56,130 nt of DNA from Acidimicrobiales bacterium (GCA_029263215.1 JAJCXY010000031.1:1-56130), one strand, 5' to 3'; shown: positions 1-10,200, counted from the stretch's first letter. Made by a program: numbers and translations. The notes: generated by a model from the sequence alone, not told the origin.

Positions 1-177
1 CTCATCAACCTCACCCTCAATACCGGTGCGGGCCAGGGTGGAGGTCATGGTGGTGGTGCCGGCGGATTCGCCTTCGGTGGCATCTCGCTGTTGATCGCCT
101 CGGGTGTTGCCCTCGAGACGATGAAGCAGATCGACAGCCAGCTGATGATGCGAAATTACGAAGGTTTCCTGAAGTAG
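1..177 (+). CDS. secY: SecY, C-terminal end (partial)
   Basis: This is the last 58 codons of the protein-translocase channel subunit SecY; the gene begins before the window. The visible part holds the last transmembrane helix ([17 protein letters not shown]) and the cytoplasmic tail ending RNYEGFLK, a typical actinobacterial SecY ending. The loop just before that helix is a Gly/His-rich stretch ([12 protein letters not shown]), longer and more repetitive than in the common model SecYs. The stop codon lies 2 nt before adk, as in the usual spc-operon order. Confidence 0.93.
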   Translation, partial: LINLTLNTGAGQGGGHGGGAGGFAFGGISLLIASGVALETMKQIDSQLMMRNYEGFLK

Positions 178-179
178 CC

Positions 180-752
180 ATGGGAGCGCTACGGATGGCC
201 ATTCTCGGCCGACAGGGCTCCGGCAAAGGCACCCAGTCGCTGCGTATCGCCGAGTCGTACGGCTGCGTCCACGTCTCCACCGGCGACATGTTGCGTGCCG
301 CGGTGGCCGCGGGCACCGATCTTGGCAGGCAGGCTTCAGAAGTCATGGAAGCCGGCGGTCTCGTCGGCGACGACATCATGAACGGCATCGTGGCCGAACG
401 TCTCGCTGAGCCCGACATCGAAGCGGCCGGAGTGCTGCTCGACGGCTTTCCCCGCACCTCTGATCAGGCCGATGCACTCCAACAGATCCTTGCCGACCTC
501 GGCCACCGACTCACGATCGCGATCAATATCGACGTGCCCGTGCAGGAAGTCACCCAGCGGATGATGGCCCGGGGTCGTTCCGACGACACCGAAGAAGCGA
601 TCTCACGTCGCCTAGCCCTCTATGAGGAGCAGACCGCACCCCTTCGCGACTGGTTCTCCGAGCGTGGTCTTCTCGTCACGGTGGATGGCCTGGGGGCTGA
701 ATCACAGGTTTTCGACCGCGTAAGTGCCGCTATCGACGATCGCCTTCAGTGA
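180..752 (+). CDS. adk: Adenylate kinase
   Basis: Converts ATP + AMP to 2 ADP in the cytoplasm. The P-loop GRQGSGKGT lies at residues 10-18, the AMP-site motifs STGDMLR and LLDGFPRT follow, and a short LID segment sits around residues 127-142 (ARGRSDDTEEAISRRL), so this is the short form (190 aa) without the zinc-binding LID. The ATG 3 nt after the secY stop is used; an in-frame ATG at 195 would give a P-loop closer to the N terminus and is equally possible. In many bacteria map follows adk, but here infA comes next. Confidence 0.95.
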   Translation: MGALRMAILGRQGSGKGTQSLRIAESYGCVHVSTGDMLRAAVAAGTDLGRQASEVMEAGGLVGDDIMNGIVAERLAEPDIEAAGVLLDGFPRTSDQADALQQILADLGHRLTIAINIDVPVQEVTQRMMARGRSDDTEEAISRRLALYEEQTAPLRDWFSERGLLVTVDGLGAESQVFDRVSAAIDDRLQ

Positions 753-767
753 TGGTGCATGGTCGGG

Positions 768-796
768 TTGGTCGGCCCCGGTACGCCCGGTAGCGT
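768..796 (+). promoter_or_regulatory. Putative promoter of infA and the alpha operon
   Basis: TTGGTC at 768-773 and TAGCGT at 791-796 are separated by exactly 17 bp, a sigma-70-type arrangement. It would give a leader of about 68 nt before infA. This is inferred from pattern only. Confidence 0.45.
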
Positions 797-870
797 AGTC
801 ACTTGGCCTGGGAGCCCCAGGTCATTTCGCGTCCGGTAACACTGCCGGGTGCGTTGTAGGAGGTTCCACC

Positions 871-1095
871 CTGCCGAAGCCCAAAGAAGATGCGATCGTG
901 CTCGAGGGCACCGTCAACGAGTCGCTCCCGAACGCCATGTTTCGGGTCGAGTTGGAGAACGGCCATCAAGTCCTTGCTCACATCAGCGGCAAGATGAGGA
1001 TGCACTACATCCGTATTCTTCCCGGGGATCGTGTCCAGGTGGAGCTCACCCCCTACGACCTCCAACGGGGTCGTATCACTTATCGCTACAAGTAG
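871..1095 (+). CDS. infA: Translation initiation factor IF-1
   Basis: Small OB-fold factor binding the A site of the 30S subunit. The 74-residue product reads [16 protein letters not shown], then [26 protein letters not shown] and the ending GRITYRYK, all hallmark IF-1 sequences. The start is odd: there is no ATG or GTG at the expected place. CTG at 871-873 lies 7 nt after a perfect AGGAGG (858-863) and gives the normal family length. The alternative GTG at 898 would drop nine conserved N-terminal residues and has no ribosome site. I therefore annotate a CTG start. Confidence 0.9.
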   Translation: MPKPKEDAIVLEGTVNESLPNAMFRVELENGHQVLAHISGKMRMHYIRILPGDRVQVELTPYDLQRGRITYRYK

Positions 1096-1175
1096 CTTCC
1101 GGCAATTCGGCCGGAAGAAAGAACGGCTGAGATTCAGTCGAGAGTACAGCGACCGCGAGAGCGGTCGGGAGCAAA

Positions 1176-1289
1176 ATGAAGGTTCGACCAAGCGTCAAGA
1201 AGATCTGTGACAAGTGCAAGGTGATTCGTCGCCGCGGCCGTGTCATGGTCATCTGCGAAAACCCGCGTCACAAGCAGAGGCAAGGCTGA
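1176..1289 (+). CDS. rpmJ: Ribosomal protein L36
   Basis: 37-residue protein of the 50S subunit beginning [15 protein letters not shown] and ending NPRHKQRQG. It has the zinc-ribbon ligands (CDKC, then C and H near the end: VICENPRH), so it is the zinc-binding form. It lies between infA and rpsM, its usual position, and ends 1 nt before rpsM. Confidence 0.95.
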   Translation: MKVRPSVKKICDKCKVIRRRGRVMVICENPRHKQRQG

Positions 1290-1290
1290 A

Positions 1291-1668
1291 ATGGCACGCA
1301 TCAGCGGTGTAGATATTCCGCGCGAAAAGCAGGTGGGCATCAGCCTCACCTACATCTATGGCATCGGTCGCACCGTTGCCGGTCATGTCTGTGAAGCCAC
1401 CGACATCAACCCGAGCACGCGAGTGCGCGACCTCACCGATGATGAGGTAGCCCGCCTGCGTTCCTATATCGACTCCGACATCCAGGTGGAGGGCGACCTT
1501 CGCCGTGAGGTGTCCCAGGACATCAAACGCAAGATGGAGATCGGCTGTTACCAAGGTCTGCGCCATCGGCGTGGCCTCCCCGTGCGCGGCCAGCGCACCC
1601 ACACCAACGCTCGCACCCGCAAAGGCCCGAAGAAGACGGTCGCCGGTAAGAAGAAGGTCACGAAGTAA
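1291..1668 (+). CDS. rpsM: Ribosomal protein S13
   Basis: 125-residue protein of the 30S head that contacts the P-site tRNA and the 50S bridge. It starts [14 protein letters not shown], contains the helix-two-turn-helix YIYGIGRT, and ends in the basic tail [16 protein letters not shown]. The stop codon overlaps the rpsK start (TAATG). Length and motifs are normal. Confidence 0.96.
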   Translation: MARISGVDIPREKQVGISLTYIYGIGRTVAGHVCEATDINPSTRVRDLTDDEVARLRSYIDSDIQVEGDLRREVSQDIKRKMEIGCYQGLRHRRGLPVRGQRTHTNARTRKGPKKTVAGKKKVTK

Positions 1669-2066
1669 TGGCGAATCCAGCAGCAGGTGGCCGTCGGCCC
1701 CGCAAACGCGAACGCAAGAACGTCACCCACGGCGTCGCTCACATCAAGAGTTCGTTCAACAACACGATCATCTCGATCACCGATCAGCAGGGCGATGTGA
1801 TCGCTTGGGCATCGGCCGGCAATGTCGGTTTCAAGGGGTCACGTAAGTCCACCCCGTTCGCGGCTCAGATGGCCGCTGAGCAGGCTGCCCGTCGAGCGAT
1901 GGAACACGGCGTGCGTAAGGTCGACGTGCAGGTGAAGGGTCCCGGCTCCGGTCGCGAAACCGCCATCCGCTCGCTCCAGCAGGCCGGTATCGAGGTCACT
2001 GGAATCAAGGACTGCACCCCGATCCCACACAACGGCTGCCGTCTCAACAAGCGCCGGAGGGCCTGA
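1668..2066 (+). CDS. rpsK: Ribosomal protein S11
   Basis: 132-residue 30S platform protein. Characteristic segments are [38 protein letters not shown] and the C terminus [13 protein letters not shown]. The start overlaps the rpsM stop by one base and rpsD follows after 1 nt, the standard alpha-operon order. Confidence 0.96.
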   Translation: MANPAAGGRRPRKRERKNVTHGVAHIKSSFNNTIISITDQQGDVIAWASAGNVGFKGSRKSTPFAAQMAAEQAARRAMEHGVRKVDVQVKGPGSGRETAIRSLQQAGIEVTGIKDCTPIPHNGCRLNKRRRA

Positions 2067-2067
2067 C

Positions 2068-2682
2068 ATGTCGCGTTACACAGGACCAAGGGCGCGCGTC
2101 TCGCGTCGCCTTGGCACCAACATCTGGGGCACCAAGGGCGAGACCGTCGCTCTCGACAAGCGCCCTTACCCGCCCGGTGAGCACGGCCGCTCCCGTCGCC
2201 GTGGCTCGGTGTCGGAATACCTGCTCCAGCTCCAAGAGAAGCAGAAGGCTCGCTTCTCCTATGGCCTCACCGAGCGCCAGTTCCGCAACCTCTTCGCCGA
2301 AGCCAGCCGCCGTCAGGGCGTCACCGGTGAAAACATGCTGCGCTATCTTGAGCTTCGTCTCGACAATGTGGTGTACCGATGCGGCTGGGCGGCCACGCGG
2401 CCCCAAGCCCGCCAGTTCGTCGGCCACGGCCACATCAACGTCAACGGCAGCCGGGTCGATATCCCGAGCTACCGAGTCCGCAAGGGCGACGTCGTCGAGC
2501 TGCGCACCGCGGCCCGCGATTTCGTGACAGTGCAGTGGAACCTCGACGTCCTCGACCGCACGCCACCGGCGTGGCTCGATCGCAACGAGCAGTTTGAAGT
2601 CACCATTCGCGAACTTCCCATTCGCGAGCAGATCGATATTCCCGTCCGTGAGCAGCTCATCGTCGAGCTCTACTCCAAGTAG
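2068..2682 (+). CDS. rpsD: Ribosomal protein S4
   Basis: 204-residue primary 16S rRNA-binding protein and, in E. coli, translational repressor of the alpha operon. The N terminus MSRYTGPRARVSRRLG and the S4 RNA-binding domain (LELRLDNVVYR, then GHINVNGSRVDIPSYRV) are clear. The N-terminal region has no four-cysteine zinc cluster, so this is the zinc-free type. No operator structure for S4 autoregulation was recognised. Confidence 0.96.
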   Translation: MSRYTGPRARVSRRLGTNIWGTKGETVALDKRPYPPGEHGRSRRRGSVSEYLLQLQEKQKARFSYGLTERQFRNLFAEASRRQGVTGENMLRYLELRLDNVVYRCGWAATRPQARQFVGHGHINVNGSRVDIPSYRVRKGDVVELRTAARDFVTVQWNLDVLDRTPPAWLDRNEQFEVTIRELPIREQIDIPVREQLIVELYSK

Positions 2683-2694
2683 CCGAGGTCCCCG

Positions 2695-3633
2695 ATGCTC
2701 GTCATTCAGCGCCCCACAGTCGAGGCGATCGAAGAAGCCGAGGGCAACCTCCAGCGCTTCGCGGTCGGCCCTCTCGAACCCGGCTTCGGCCACACCATCG
2801 GAAACTCCCTGCGCCGTACCCTGCTGTCGTCGATTCCCGGCGCCGCGGTCACCCAGGTTCGTTTCGATGATGCCCTCCACGAGTTCGACACCATCGCCGG
2901 TGTCGCCCAAGACGTCACCGACATCATCCTCAACCTGAAGGACCTCGTGCTCGTGGTCCACAGTGAGGAGCCGGTCACACTGCGTCTCGACTCTCGTGGC
3001 GCCGCCGAGGTCACAGCCGGCGACATCCAGCCCCATCCCGATGTAGAGGTGCTCAACACCGACCTCCCCATCGCCACGCTCAACGGAAAGGGTCGACTCG
3101 CTGTCGACCTCACCGTTCAGACCGGCCGGGGTTATGTGTCCGCCGACAAAAACAACACCAGCTCCACCATCGGCGTCATTCCGATCGATTCGATCTACTC
3201 ACCGGTGCGCCGGGTTTCGTTCGAGATTGAGCCCACCCGTGTGGAGCAGTCCACCGACTTCGACCGCCTCATCCTCGAGATCGAGACCGACGGTTCCATC
3301 ACCCCCCGCGAGGCTCTCGCTTCGGCTGGTGGCACCCTGCGAGCCCTCGTTCAACTCGTGGAAGAGATGAGCGACGAACCCCAGGGCCTCGAGCTCGGCG
3401 AGGCTGTCCAGGCAGCCACCGGCGGCCCCGACATGGAACTCCCGATCGAAGACCTCGAACTCTCCGAGCGTCCCCGCAACTGCCTCAAGCGTGCCCAGGT
3501 CAACACCGTGGGTGAGCTGTTGCAGAAGAGCGAAGACGATCTTCTGGCCATCACCAACTTCGGCCAGAAGAGCCTCGACGAGGTAATCGTGAAGCTTGAT
3601 GAGCGAGGCCTCTCGCTCCGAAACCGAGACTGA
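2695..3633 (+). CDS. rpoA: RNA polymerase alpha subunit
   Basis: 312 residues. The N-terminal dimerisation domain (residues 1 to about 230) contains [20 protein letters not shown] and the C-terminal domain (about 250-310) contains [21 protein letters not shown] and [12 protein letters not shown]. Length is normal. It follows rpsD by 12 nt and precedes rplQ by 2 nt. Confidence 0.97.
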   Translation: MLVIQRPTVEAIEEAEGNLQRFAVGPLEPGFGHTIGNSLRRTLLSSIPGAAVTQVRFDDALHEFDTIAGVAQDVTDIILNLKDLVLVVHSEEPVTLRLDSRGAAEVTAGDIQPHPDVEVLNTDLPIATLNGKGRLAVDLTVQTGRGYVSADKNNTSSTIGVIPIDSIYSPVRRVSFEIEPTRVEQSTDFDRLILEIETDGSITPREALASAGGTLRALVQLVEEMSDEPQGLELGEAVQAATGGPDMELPIEDLELSERPRNCLKRAQVNTVGELLQKSEDDLLAITNFGQKSLDEVIVKLDERGLSLRNRD

Positions 3634-3635
3634 TC

Positions 3636-3989
3636 ATGCCTGCACGTCCCCGTAAGGGCACCCGATTCGGCGGTAGCTCTGCTCACCAGAAGGCCATGAT
3701 GGCCAACCTCGTCGCGTCTCTCATAGCGGCGGAAGGGATCGTCACCACCGAGGCCAAGGCCAAGGCGATGCGCCCGGTGGCCGAGAAGATGATCACGAAG
3801 GCCAAGAAGGGCGGTCTTCACAATCATCGCAACGTCGTGAAGTTTCTCCGCGACCGCGAGATGGCCAGCAAGCTGTTCGATGAGATCGGCCCCCGCTACG
3901 AGGATCGCGCCGGTGGCTACACCCGCATCATCAAGCTCGGCCCGCGGGCCGGCGACAACGCGCCGATGGCGCGCATCGAATTCGTCTGA
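3636..3989 (+). CDS. rplQ: Ribosomal protein L17
   Basis: 117-residue 50S protein lining the exit tunnel. Diagnostic segments are [25 protein letters not shown], with [19 protein letters not shown], and the end [20 protein letters not shown]. It lacks the C-terminal extension found in many actinobacterial L17 proteins. Confidence 0.96.
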   Translation: MPARPRKGTRFGGSSAHQKAMMANLVASLIAAEGIVTTEAKAKAMRPVAEKMITKAKKGGLHNHRNVVKFLRDREMASKLFDEIGPRYEDRAGGYTRIIKLGPRAGDNAPMARIEFV

Positions 3990-4018
3990 GCCTGGTCTGG
4001 CTCCACCGAGCCTAGGGA

Positions 4019-4798
4019 ATGACTGAACGCCTCGGAGCCCCTCCCCCGGAGGGGTTCGTCCGTGTTCGCATGACGGTTGCCTACGACGGCACTCCGTTTC
4101 ATGGTTTCGCCATCAACAACGGTGTTCGCACCGTTCAGGGCGACCTCGAGGCGGCTCTCACGACGGTGATGCGCAACCCGACGACGATTGCTTGCGCAGG
4201 GCGCACCGATCGTGGTGTGCACGCCCGCGGTCAGGTGGTGTCGTTCGACGTTGACCCCGCTCGCTTTGATCCCGAGCGTCTCGAGCGGGGATTGAACCAG
4301 ATGCTGGCTCCGGCGGTGGCAGTGCAGGCCTGCGAGATCGTGCCCGACGCGTTCGACGCTCGGCTGTCGTGCAAGGCCCGTAGTTACCGCTATCGGGTGC
4401 TCAACACGAAGGTGCCCGACCCCCTGCTCACCAATCTGGCATGGCACATGCGCGATCCCCTCGACCTTGCCTCTATGAGGCTGGCGGCCGACCGGATACT
4501 CGGCGTCCACGATTTCAGAACCTTCAGCAAGCGCAACAAGTCGAGGCCCGACGACACCTATGTGCGTGAGGTCAGCCGCGCCGATTGGAGTCGCCACGGC
4601 GACACCTTCCAGTTCGACATAACCGCCCGGGCTTTCACCCACCAGATGGTTCGCAGCCTGGTTGCTCTGTTCGTCGATATCGGGCGCGGTCGCCGCCGGG
4701 CGGTCGATGTGGGTGCCGCGCTCGCCGCCCAGGATCGCACCGCCGCTCCCAGCCCGGCTCCACCCCACGGTCTCGTGCTCTGGCAGGCGCACTACTGA
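4019..4798 (+). CDS. truA: tRNA pseudouridine(38-40) synthase
   Basis: Isomerises uridines 38-40 in the anticodon arm. The active-site motif GRTDRGVHARGQ holds the catalytic Asp64; the N-terminal VAYDGTPFHGFA and the C-terminal FTHQMVRSLVALFVDIGRG segments are typical. 259 residues is normal. It follows rplQ by 29 nt, the usual actinobacterial neighbour, and probably belongs to the same transcript. Confidence 0.94.
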   Translation: MTERLGAPPPEGFVRVRMTVAYDGTPFHGFAINNGVRTVQGDLEAALTTVMRNPTTIACAGRTDRGVHARGQVVSFDVDPARFDPERLERGLNQMLAPAVAVQACEIVPDAFDARLSCKARSYRYRVLNTKVPDPLLTNLAWHMRDPLDLASMRLAADRILGVHDFRTFSKRNKSRPDDTYVREVSRADWSRHGDTFQFDITARAFTHQMVRSLVALFVDIGRGRRRAVDVGAALAAQDRTAAPSPAPPHGLVLWQAHY

Positions 4799-4844
4799 GC
4801 GAAATTGACGCGCCGCGCGAGTGTCGTTCCCCCTCTGTGCCCCT

Positions 4845-4850
4845 TAGGAT
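4845..4850 (+). promoter_or_regulatory. Putative -10 box and leader of rplM-rpsI
   Basis: TAGGAT at 4845-4850 would start a leader of about 60 nt before rplM. The leader contains a small hairpin (GCGCC at 4865-4869 pairing with GGCGC at 4876-4880). No convincing -35 box is seen. A role in L13/S9 autoregulation is possible but unsupported. Confidence 0.3.
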
Positions 4851-4917
4851 TGTCAGCTGGACCTGCGCCCCTTTCGGCGCTGATCCGACAGATCTTTCGA
4901 ACTTCCGCGGAGGAAGC

Positions 4918-5373
4918 GTGTCCACCTACACCCCCAAGGCCAGCGAAGTAGAACGCGTTTGGCACGTGGTCGACGCCGAGGGCTTGGTCCTCGGTCGCAT
5001 GGCCACCGAAGTAGCCAACATTTTGCGTGGCAAGCACAAGCCCACTTTCACGCCCCATCTCGACATGGGCGACCACGTCGTCATCGTCAATGCCGACAAG
5101 GTCGTGCTCACTGCCGGTAAGGCGGAGAAGAAGCTCGTGCACCGCCACTCGGGTTACCCCGGCGGTCTGCGCACCGAGACCTACGCCCACAAAATGGCCC
5201 GCAGACCCGAACAGGCTGTGATGGACACCATCCGCGGCATGATCCCCAAGACCCGCCTCGGTCGGGCCCAGATCTCCAAGCTGAAGATCTACGCCGGCCC
5301 CACCCACCCCCATGCGGCTCAAGGTCCCCAGCCCCTCGAAATCACCCACGCCCAGGCGCGGGCCCGCGCCTGA
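4918..5373 (+). CDS. rplM: Ribosomal protein L13
   Basis: 151-residue 50S assembly protein. Motifs: [59 protein letters not shown]. The GTG at 4918 is chosen because it lies 4 nt after GGAGG (4909-4913) and gives the normal N terminus ([19 protein letters not shown]). A longer frame upstream reads through without family similarity. rpsI follows after 13 nt, the usual pair. Confidence 0.95.
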   Translation: MSTYTPKASEVERVWHVVDAEGLVLGRMATEVANILRGKHKPTFTPHLDMGDHVVIVNADKVVLTAGKAEKKLVHRHSGYPGGLRTETYAHKMARRPEQAVMDTIRGMIPKTRLGRAQISKLKIYAGPTHPHAAQGPQPLEITHAQARARA

Positions 5374-5386
5374 TCAGGAAGCATCG

Positions 5387-5779
5387 ATGACCACTCCTCT
5401 CATCCAGTCCACCGGCCGTCGTAAGCGCTCCGTTGCTCGTGTGCGGTTCCGCACCGGCACCGGCACGGTCACAGTCAACGGCCGTGCCCTCGGCGACTTC
5501 TTCCCGGCGCTCACCCACCAGATGCACCTCTTGGAGCCCCTGGTCCTCACCGAGACCTCCGAGGCCTACGACATCGATGTCACCATCCACGGCGGCGGCA
5601 CCACCGGCCAGGCCGGCGCCCTCCGTCTCGGTATCGCCCGCGGGCTTGTCGCTCTCGATCCTGAGAGCCGCGACGTGCTCAAGCGTGCCGGCTTCCTCAC
5701 GCGAGATCCTCGCAAGAAGGAATCCAAGAAGTACGGCCTCAAGAAGGCCCGCAAGGCACCCCAGTACAGCAAGCGCTGA
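5387..5779 (+). CDS. rpsI: Ribosomal protein S9
   Basis: 130-residue 30S protein whose basic tail reaches the P-site tRNA. Motifs: [14 protein letters not shown] near the N terminus, [19 protein letters not shown], and the ending [11 protein letters not shown]. The ATG at 5387 is preceded by AGGAA at 5376-5380; the frame is open further upstream but overlaps rplM and is not part of S9. Confidence 0.96.
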   Translation: MTTPLIQSTGRRKRSVARVRFRTGTGTVTVNGRALGDFFPALTHQMHLLEPLVLTETSEAYDIDVTIHGGGTTGQAGALRLGIARGLVALDPESRDVLKRAGFLTRDPRKKESKKYGLKKARKAPQYSKR

Positions 5780-5798
5780 TCCTGCGCTGTCGGCGGGA

Positions 5799-5804
5799 TA
5801 CCGT
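5799..5804 (+). promoter_or_regulatory. Putative -10 box for a leaderless transcript before glmM
   Basis: TACCGT lies 6 nt before ATG 5811, which opens a 4-codon ORF. The same spacing is seen before many real genes in this window. Confidence 0.45.
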
Positions 5805-5810
5805 CTGCCG

Positions 5811-5825
5811 ATGGTGAAGCCGTGA
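5811..5825 (+). CDS. Putative 4-residue leader peptide (MVKP) before glmM
   Basis: ATG GTG AAG CCG TGA starts 6 nt after a -10-like box, so its mRNA could be leaderless. Its stop codon overlaps the GTG start of glmM (GTGA), which would couple the two by termination-reinitiation. It is tiny and could be chance; support comes from the similar arrangement at 34003-34026 and 38436-38483. Confidence 0.35.
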   Translation: MVKP

Positions 5826-7144
5826 CCCTGAAGTTCGGCACCGATGGCGTGCGCGGCGATGCCCGCAATGAGCTCACGCCCCACCTGGTGGCGGCGCTGG
5901 CCCGCGCCGGAGCCGAAGAGTTGGGAGCAGACGGTTTCGTGGTCGGCCGCGACACGCGCGAGTCAGGCCCCGTCCTTGTCGCGGCACTGCACGCCGGGGT
6001 GGCCGCCGCCGGTGGCTCATCGATCGATCTGGGAGTCGTGCCCACGCCTGCAGTCGCGCTCTGGTGTCGGGTCCACGCCGTGGCGGGCGCGGTGGTGTCG
6101 GCTTCGCACAATCCTTGGCACGACAATGGTGTGAAGTTCTTCGCCGCTGGGGGGTCGAAGCTCAGCGATGAGACCCAAGACCGAATTCAGGCCCGCTTCG
6201 ACGTGCTCTTCCGCGAGCCATCGCCACCGATGGGCGCCACGGTGGAGGATCAGCACCTGTCCGCGGCGGCAAACCATGTCGCGGGCGTTGTGGCGAGCAT
6301 CGAAGGTCGCCGACTCGACGGGCTCCGGATCGTGGTCGATGCTGCCAATGGGGCTGCCACCACTGTGGCTGAGGACGCACTGAGAGCTCTCGGCGTGGAT
6401 CTCATGATGCTCGGCGACGACCCAGACGGGCGCAACATCAACGCCAGCTGCGGGTCCACCTATCCAGCACAACTCCAGGCTGCGGTGGTGGAGTTCGGCG
6501 CTGATCTCGGAGTGGCCTTCGACGGCGACGCCGATCGGCTGGTGGCGGTCGACCACACCGGGGCGATCGTCGACGGCGATCACATCATCGCCATCTGCGC
6601 GCTCGACATGAACGATCGTGGCGTGTTGGCCGGCCCGGCGGTGGTGGTCACCGTGATGACCAATCTCGGCTTTCGCCGCTCGATGACCACTGCAGGGATC
6701 GAGGTCGTCGACACCGATGTCGGCGATCGCTACGTCCTCGAAGCCATGGACGAAAAGGATCTCGATCTTGGCGGTGAGCAGTCGGGCCATGTGATCTTCC
6801 GCCGTCTGGCATCCACCGGCGATGGCCTACTCACTGCGGTCCAACTGCTCGATGCCGTCGCTCGTAGCGGCCGGCCTCTGGCCGAACTCTCCGCTGATGC
6901 CATGACCCGCCTGCCTCAGGTGCTCCGCAACGTCCCCGTTGCTCGCCGCTACGACGATCTGGATCAACGCCTCGCCCCTCTGGTGGCCGCGGCGGAGACC
7001 CGACTGGCGAATCGAGGAAGGGTTTTGATCCGGGCATCGGGCACCGAGCCTCTGGTGAGGGTCATGGTCGAGGCCGAGACCGATTCCGAAGCGGAGATGG
7101 AAGCCGACGCTCTCGCCCAGAGTGTTGCGTCCTTGCTCGGATGA
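5822..7144 (+). CDS. glmM: Phosphoglucosamine mutase
   Basis: Interconverts glucosamine-6-phosphate and glucosamine-1-phosphate for UDP-GlcNAc and peptidoglycan synthesis. 440 residues. N-terminal KFGTDGVRG, the phosphoserine loop SASHNPWHDNG with Ser95, the metal loop DGDADR (234-239), GGEQSGHVI for substrate recognition, and the C-terminal phosphate-binding RASGTEPLVRVM are all present. The start is GTG at 5822. The next gene is glmS, which supplies its substrate. Confidence 0.95.
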   Translation: MTLKFGTDGVRGDARNELTPHLVAALARAGAEELGADGFVVGRDTRESGPVLVAALHAGVAAAGGSSIDLGVVPTPAVALWCRVHAVAGAVVSASHNPWHDNGVKFFAAGGSKLSDETQDRIQARFDVLFREPSPPMGATVEDQHLSAAANHVAGVVASIEGRRLDGLRIVVDAANGAATTVAEDALRALGVDLMMLGDDPDGRNINASCGSTYPAQLQAAVVEFGADLGVAFDGDADRLVAVDHTGAIVDGDHIIAICALDMNDRGVLAGPAVVVTVMTNLGFRRSMTTAGIEVVDTDVGDRYVLEAMDEKDLDLGGEQSGHVIFRRLASTGDGLLTAVQLLDAVARSGRPLAELSADAMTRLPQVLRNVPVARRYDDLDQRLAPLVAAAETRLANRGRVLIRASGTEPLVRVMVEAETDSEAEMEADALAQSVASLLG

Positions 7145-7184
7145 GGTCGCTCCCAAGTGAAGTAGGGGCCGGGTGAGCCTGCCC

Positions 7185-7190
7185 TAGGCT
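7185..7190 (+). promoter_or_regulatory. Putative -10 box of glmS
   Basis: TAGGCT at 7185-7190 would give a leader of about 50 nt to the glmS start. The leader holds a short hairpin (GGTCGG at 7196-7201 with CCGACC at 7206-7211). It does not resemble the glmS ribozyme. Confidence 0.3.
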
Positions 7191-7246
7191 GCCAAGGTCG
7201 GCTGGCCGACCGGAAACCGAACGTCTCTCGTTCCGTGGAGGAACAC

Positions 7247-10200
7247 ATGTGCGGGATCATCGCCGTCGTACGGCGTCCATCGATTCGACCAATTCCTGAA
7301 TCATCCGAAGTGATCGGCCACATCGCCGACCTGGTCGGCACCATCGTCGACAGCGACGATGTGACAGCGGCCCTCGCCGCGGCCGCTGATCGCCTTCAAG
7401 CCGCCGACTCTCTCCTGCACGGCGTTCCCGGGCTGAGGCTCATGCTCGATGATCGCAACCTGGCCGGCGCGCTGATCCACCATTGTGATGAGCTTCTGGC
7501 CGTGGTCGAGGCCGAAGCGGCCCGCCTTGAGACCGACGCGGGAATCGACACCGTCGAACTCGAGCAGCGCAACCATCAGCTTGGTCGGGTCAGCGACGGG
7601 ATCTGGGCCATAAGCCGCGACCGACTCCGCGCCGCGGAGGTGGTCGACGAACTCAGCGGCGGAATGCGGAGCAGGGGTGCCCTCGACGCCTTTTTGTCGG
7701 TGCACCAGGCTCTTTCGGCTCTCGACCGGCTCGAAGTACGCGGGCGCGACTCCGCCGGCCTGCACCTACTGGTCCACGACCATGCCCTCGATCTCGATGA
7801 TCCGGTGATCAAGGCCGCGATCGAGAGCCGCTCGGGCGACGAGAACTTCGGATCGGGCTCGGTACGCGTCGTCGACGGCGTGTTGAGCGTGATCCACAAG
7901 ACAGCTGCGGAGATCGGTGAACTCGGCGACAACACCGCAGCCCTCCGGGCCGCGTTCGAGGCAGACGACCTGTTGCATGCAGCCCTGGCCAATGATGCGG
8001 CCCGCACCCTCGTGCTCGGCCACACTCGCTGGGCATCGGTGGGGATCATCTCTGAGCCCAACGCCCACCCGCTCAACAGCGACCTGCTCGACTCCAGTGG
8101 GCCCTATGTTGTCGGTGCCCTCAACGGTGATGTCGACAACTTCGCTGACCTGATCGCGGAGGAAGGCATCAACATCGCCTCGGCGATCACCACCGACGCG
8201 AAAGTGATCCCGAGCCTGATGAGCCGGCGCCTCGCCGACGGCCACGAGACCGCCGAAGCCTTCCGCCGTTCGGTGGCCACCTTCGAGGGGTCGGTGGCGA
8301 TCGGAGCGAGCACCGCCGCCGCGCCGAACCGGCTCCAGTTGGCTCTTCGCGGCAGCGGTCAGGCCCTCTACGTGGGCCTGGCCGATGATGCATACATCGT
8401 GGCGAGCGAGCCCTACGGGGTTGTCGAGGAGACCGCCCGTTACATCCGCATGGATGGGGAGACTCCGGGCAACGCGGAAAACCCCAACGCCAGCCGCGGC
8501 CAGATAATCGAACTCGATGGAGATCACGCGGGCCTGCTCGAGGGGATCCTGCGCCGCTCCTACGACGGCACTGACCTCGAGGTGACTGCCGACGATGTCG
8601 CCGTCGCCCAGATCACCACCCGCGACATCGACCGCGGCGATCACCCCCATTACCTGATGAAGGAGATCGGTGAAGCCCCAGCCTCCTTCCGCAAGACCCT
8701 GCGGGGCAAGCTCATCGAGGGTGAGGACGGCCTCGAGGTGTCGCTCGGTCCCGAGATCGTCCCCGAGGAGGTGCGCGGGGCGCTCCGAGCAGAATCTCTG
8801 AAGCGTGTGCTCGTCATCGGCCAGGGCACTGCCGCGGTGGCGGGCCAGAGTCTGGCCGCCGCCCTCGACGCTCTCGTGCCCGAGGGACAGGTGGAGGCCG
8901 AGGCTATCCTCGCCACCGAGCTGTCGGGATTCGCGCTCAGATCCGACATGAGCGACACCCTCGTCGTGGCAGTGAGCCAATCCGGCACCACCACCGACAC
9001 CAATCGCACCGTCGACATCGTGCGCGCCCGCGGTGCCCGGGTGATCGCCATCGTGAACCGCCGGGGAAGCGATCTCACCGACCGGGCCGACGGGGTGCTC
9101 TACACCTCAGACGGACGCGATGTGGAGATGAGTGTCGCCTCCACCAAAGCGTTCTACTCCCAGATCGCGGCCGGCCTTCTCCTCGCCGTCGCCATCGCCG
9201 ATGAACTCCTGGGGGACACCGGCGCCGCTGATCGTCGCGGCCTGCTCGAAGAGATCAGCGCCATCCCCGAGGCAATGGAGACGGTCATCAGCCGTCGCGA
9301 CATCATCGGCGAGGCCGCCCGTCAGTTCGCTCCGAGTCGTCGCTATTGGGCACTGGTGGGCAACGGCGTCAACCGCATCGCGGCCGAAGAGGTGCGGATC
9401 AAGCTCTCCGAGCTCTGCTACAAGTCGATCGCGGCCGACTCGACCGAAGACAAGAAGCACATCGATCTGTCGTCCGAGCCCCTGATTCTCGTCTGCGCGG
9501 CAGGCCTTTCGGGGTCTAACGCCGACGACGTGGCCAAGGAGGTGGCGATCTTCCGGGCTCACAAGGCAGCCCCCATCGTGGTGGCCGACGAAGGCGAGGG
9601 GCGCTTCGACGCTGCACTCGCAGTCCTTCCGGTGCCGGTGGTCGACCCTCGGCTCGGCTTCATCCTGTCGGCCATGGCCGGGCATCTGTTCGGCTATGAA
9701 GTGGCCCTCGCCATCGACGCCCAAGCGGTGCCTCTCCGAGAGGCTCGCGCCTCGATCGAGCAGGCCGCGGCCCGCACCGATATCACCGGCGAGCTGGTGC
9801 TCGAGTCGGTGGAGCCGGTGATCGAACAGGCGGCGTCGACGTTCTTCGACGGGCTCCGCACCGGAGCTCTCAACGGCCACCTGGAGGCGTCATCGGCAGT
9901 GAAGCTTGCTTCGCTTCTCCGCTTCGCCCTTGGCTCAGTTCCACTCGAGGCGTACCAGGTCGAATACGGCAAGGTCGGTACGCCGGCAGTTGTTCTCGAT
10001 GACCTGGCCTCGGCGCTCACCCGTGCCATCGAGGAACTGACCCGTCCGATCGATGCCATCAAGCATCAGGCGAAGACCGTCACGGTGGGTATCTCCCGCA
10101 CCGACGAGACCCTGCTCGAAGTTCCCCTCGCCCGCGCCGCGCTCGAGGCCGGCGCTCCTCGCGATCGACTCAGCTACGCCTCTCTACGCACGCTCGCCGA

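Noticed and set aside
2044..3036. 330-codon reverse-strand open frame across rpsD and rpoA
   Set aside because: Antisense to two core genes and without family similarity; a by-product of third-position GC bias.
7185..7246. glmS ribozyme in the glmS leader
   Set aside because: The leader is only about 50 nt, lacks the conserved core, and the small hairpin does not match the ribozyme fold.
7766..8980. 404-codon open frame on the reverse strand inside glmS
   Set aside because: It lies wholly under a confidently identified gene, has low-complexity composition typical of GC-rich antisense frames and no recognisable motif.
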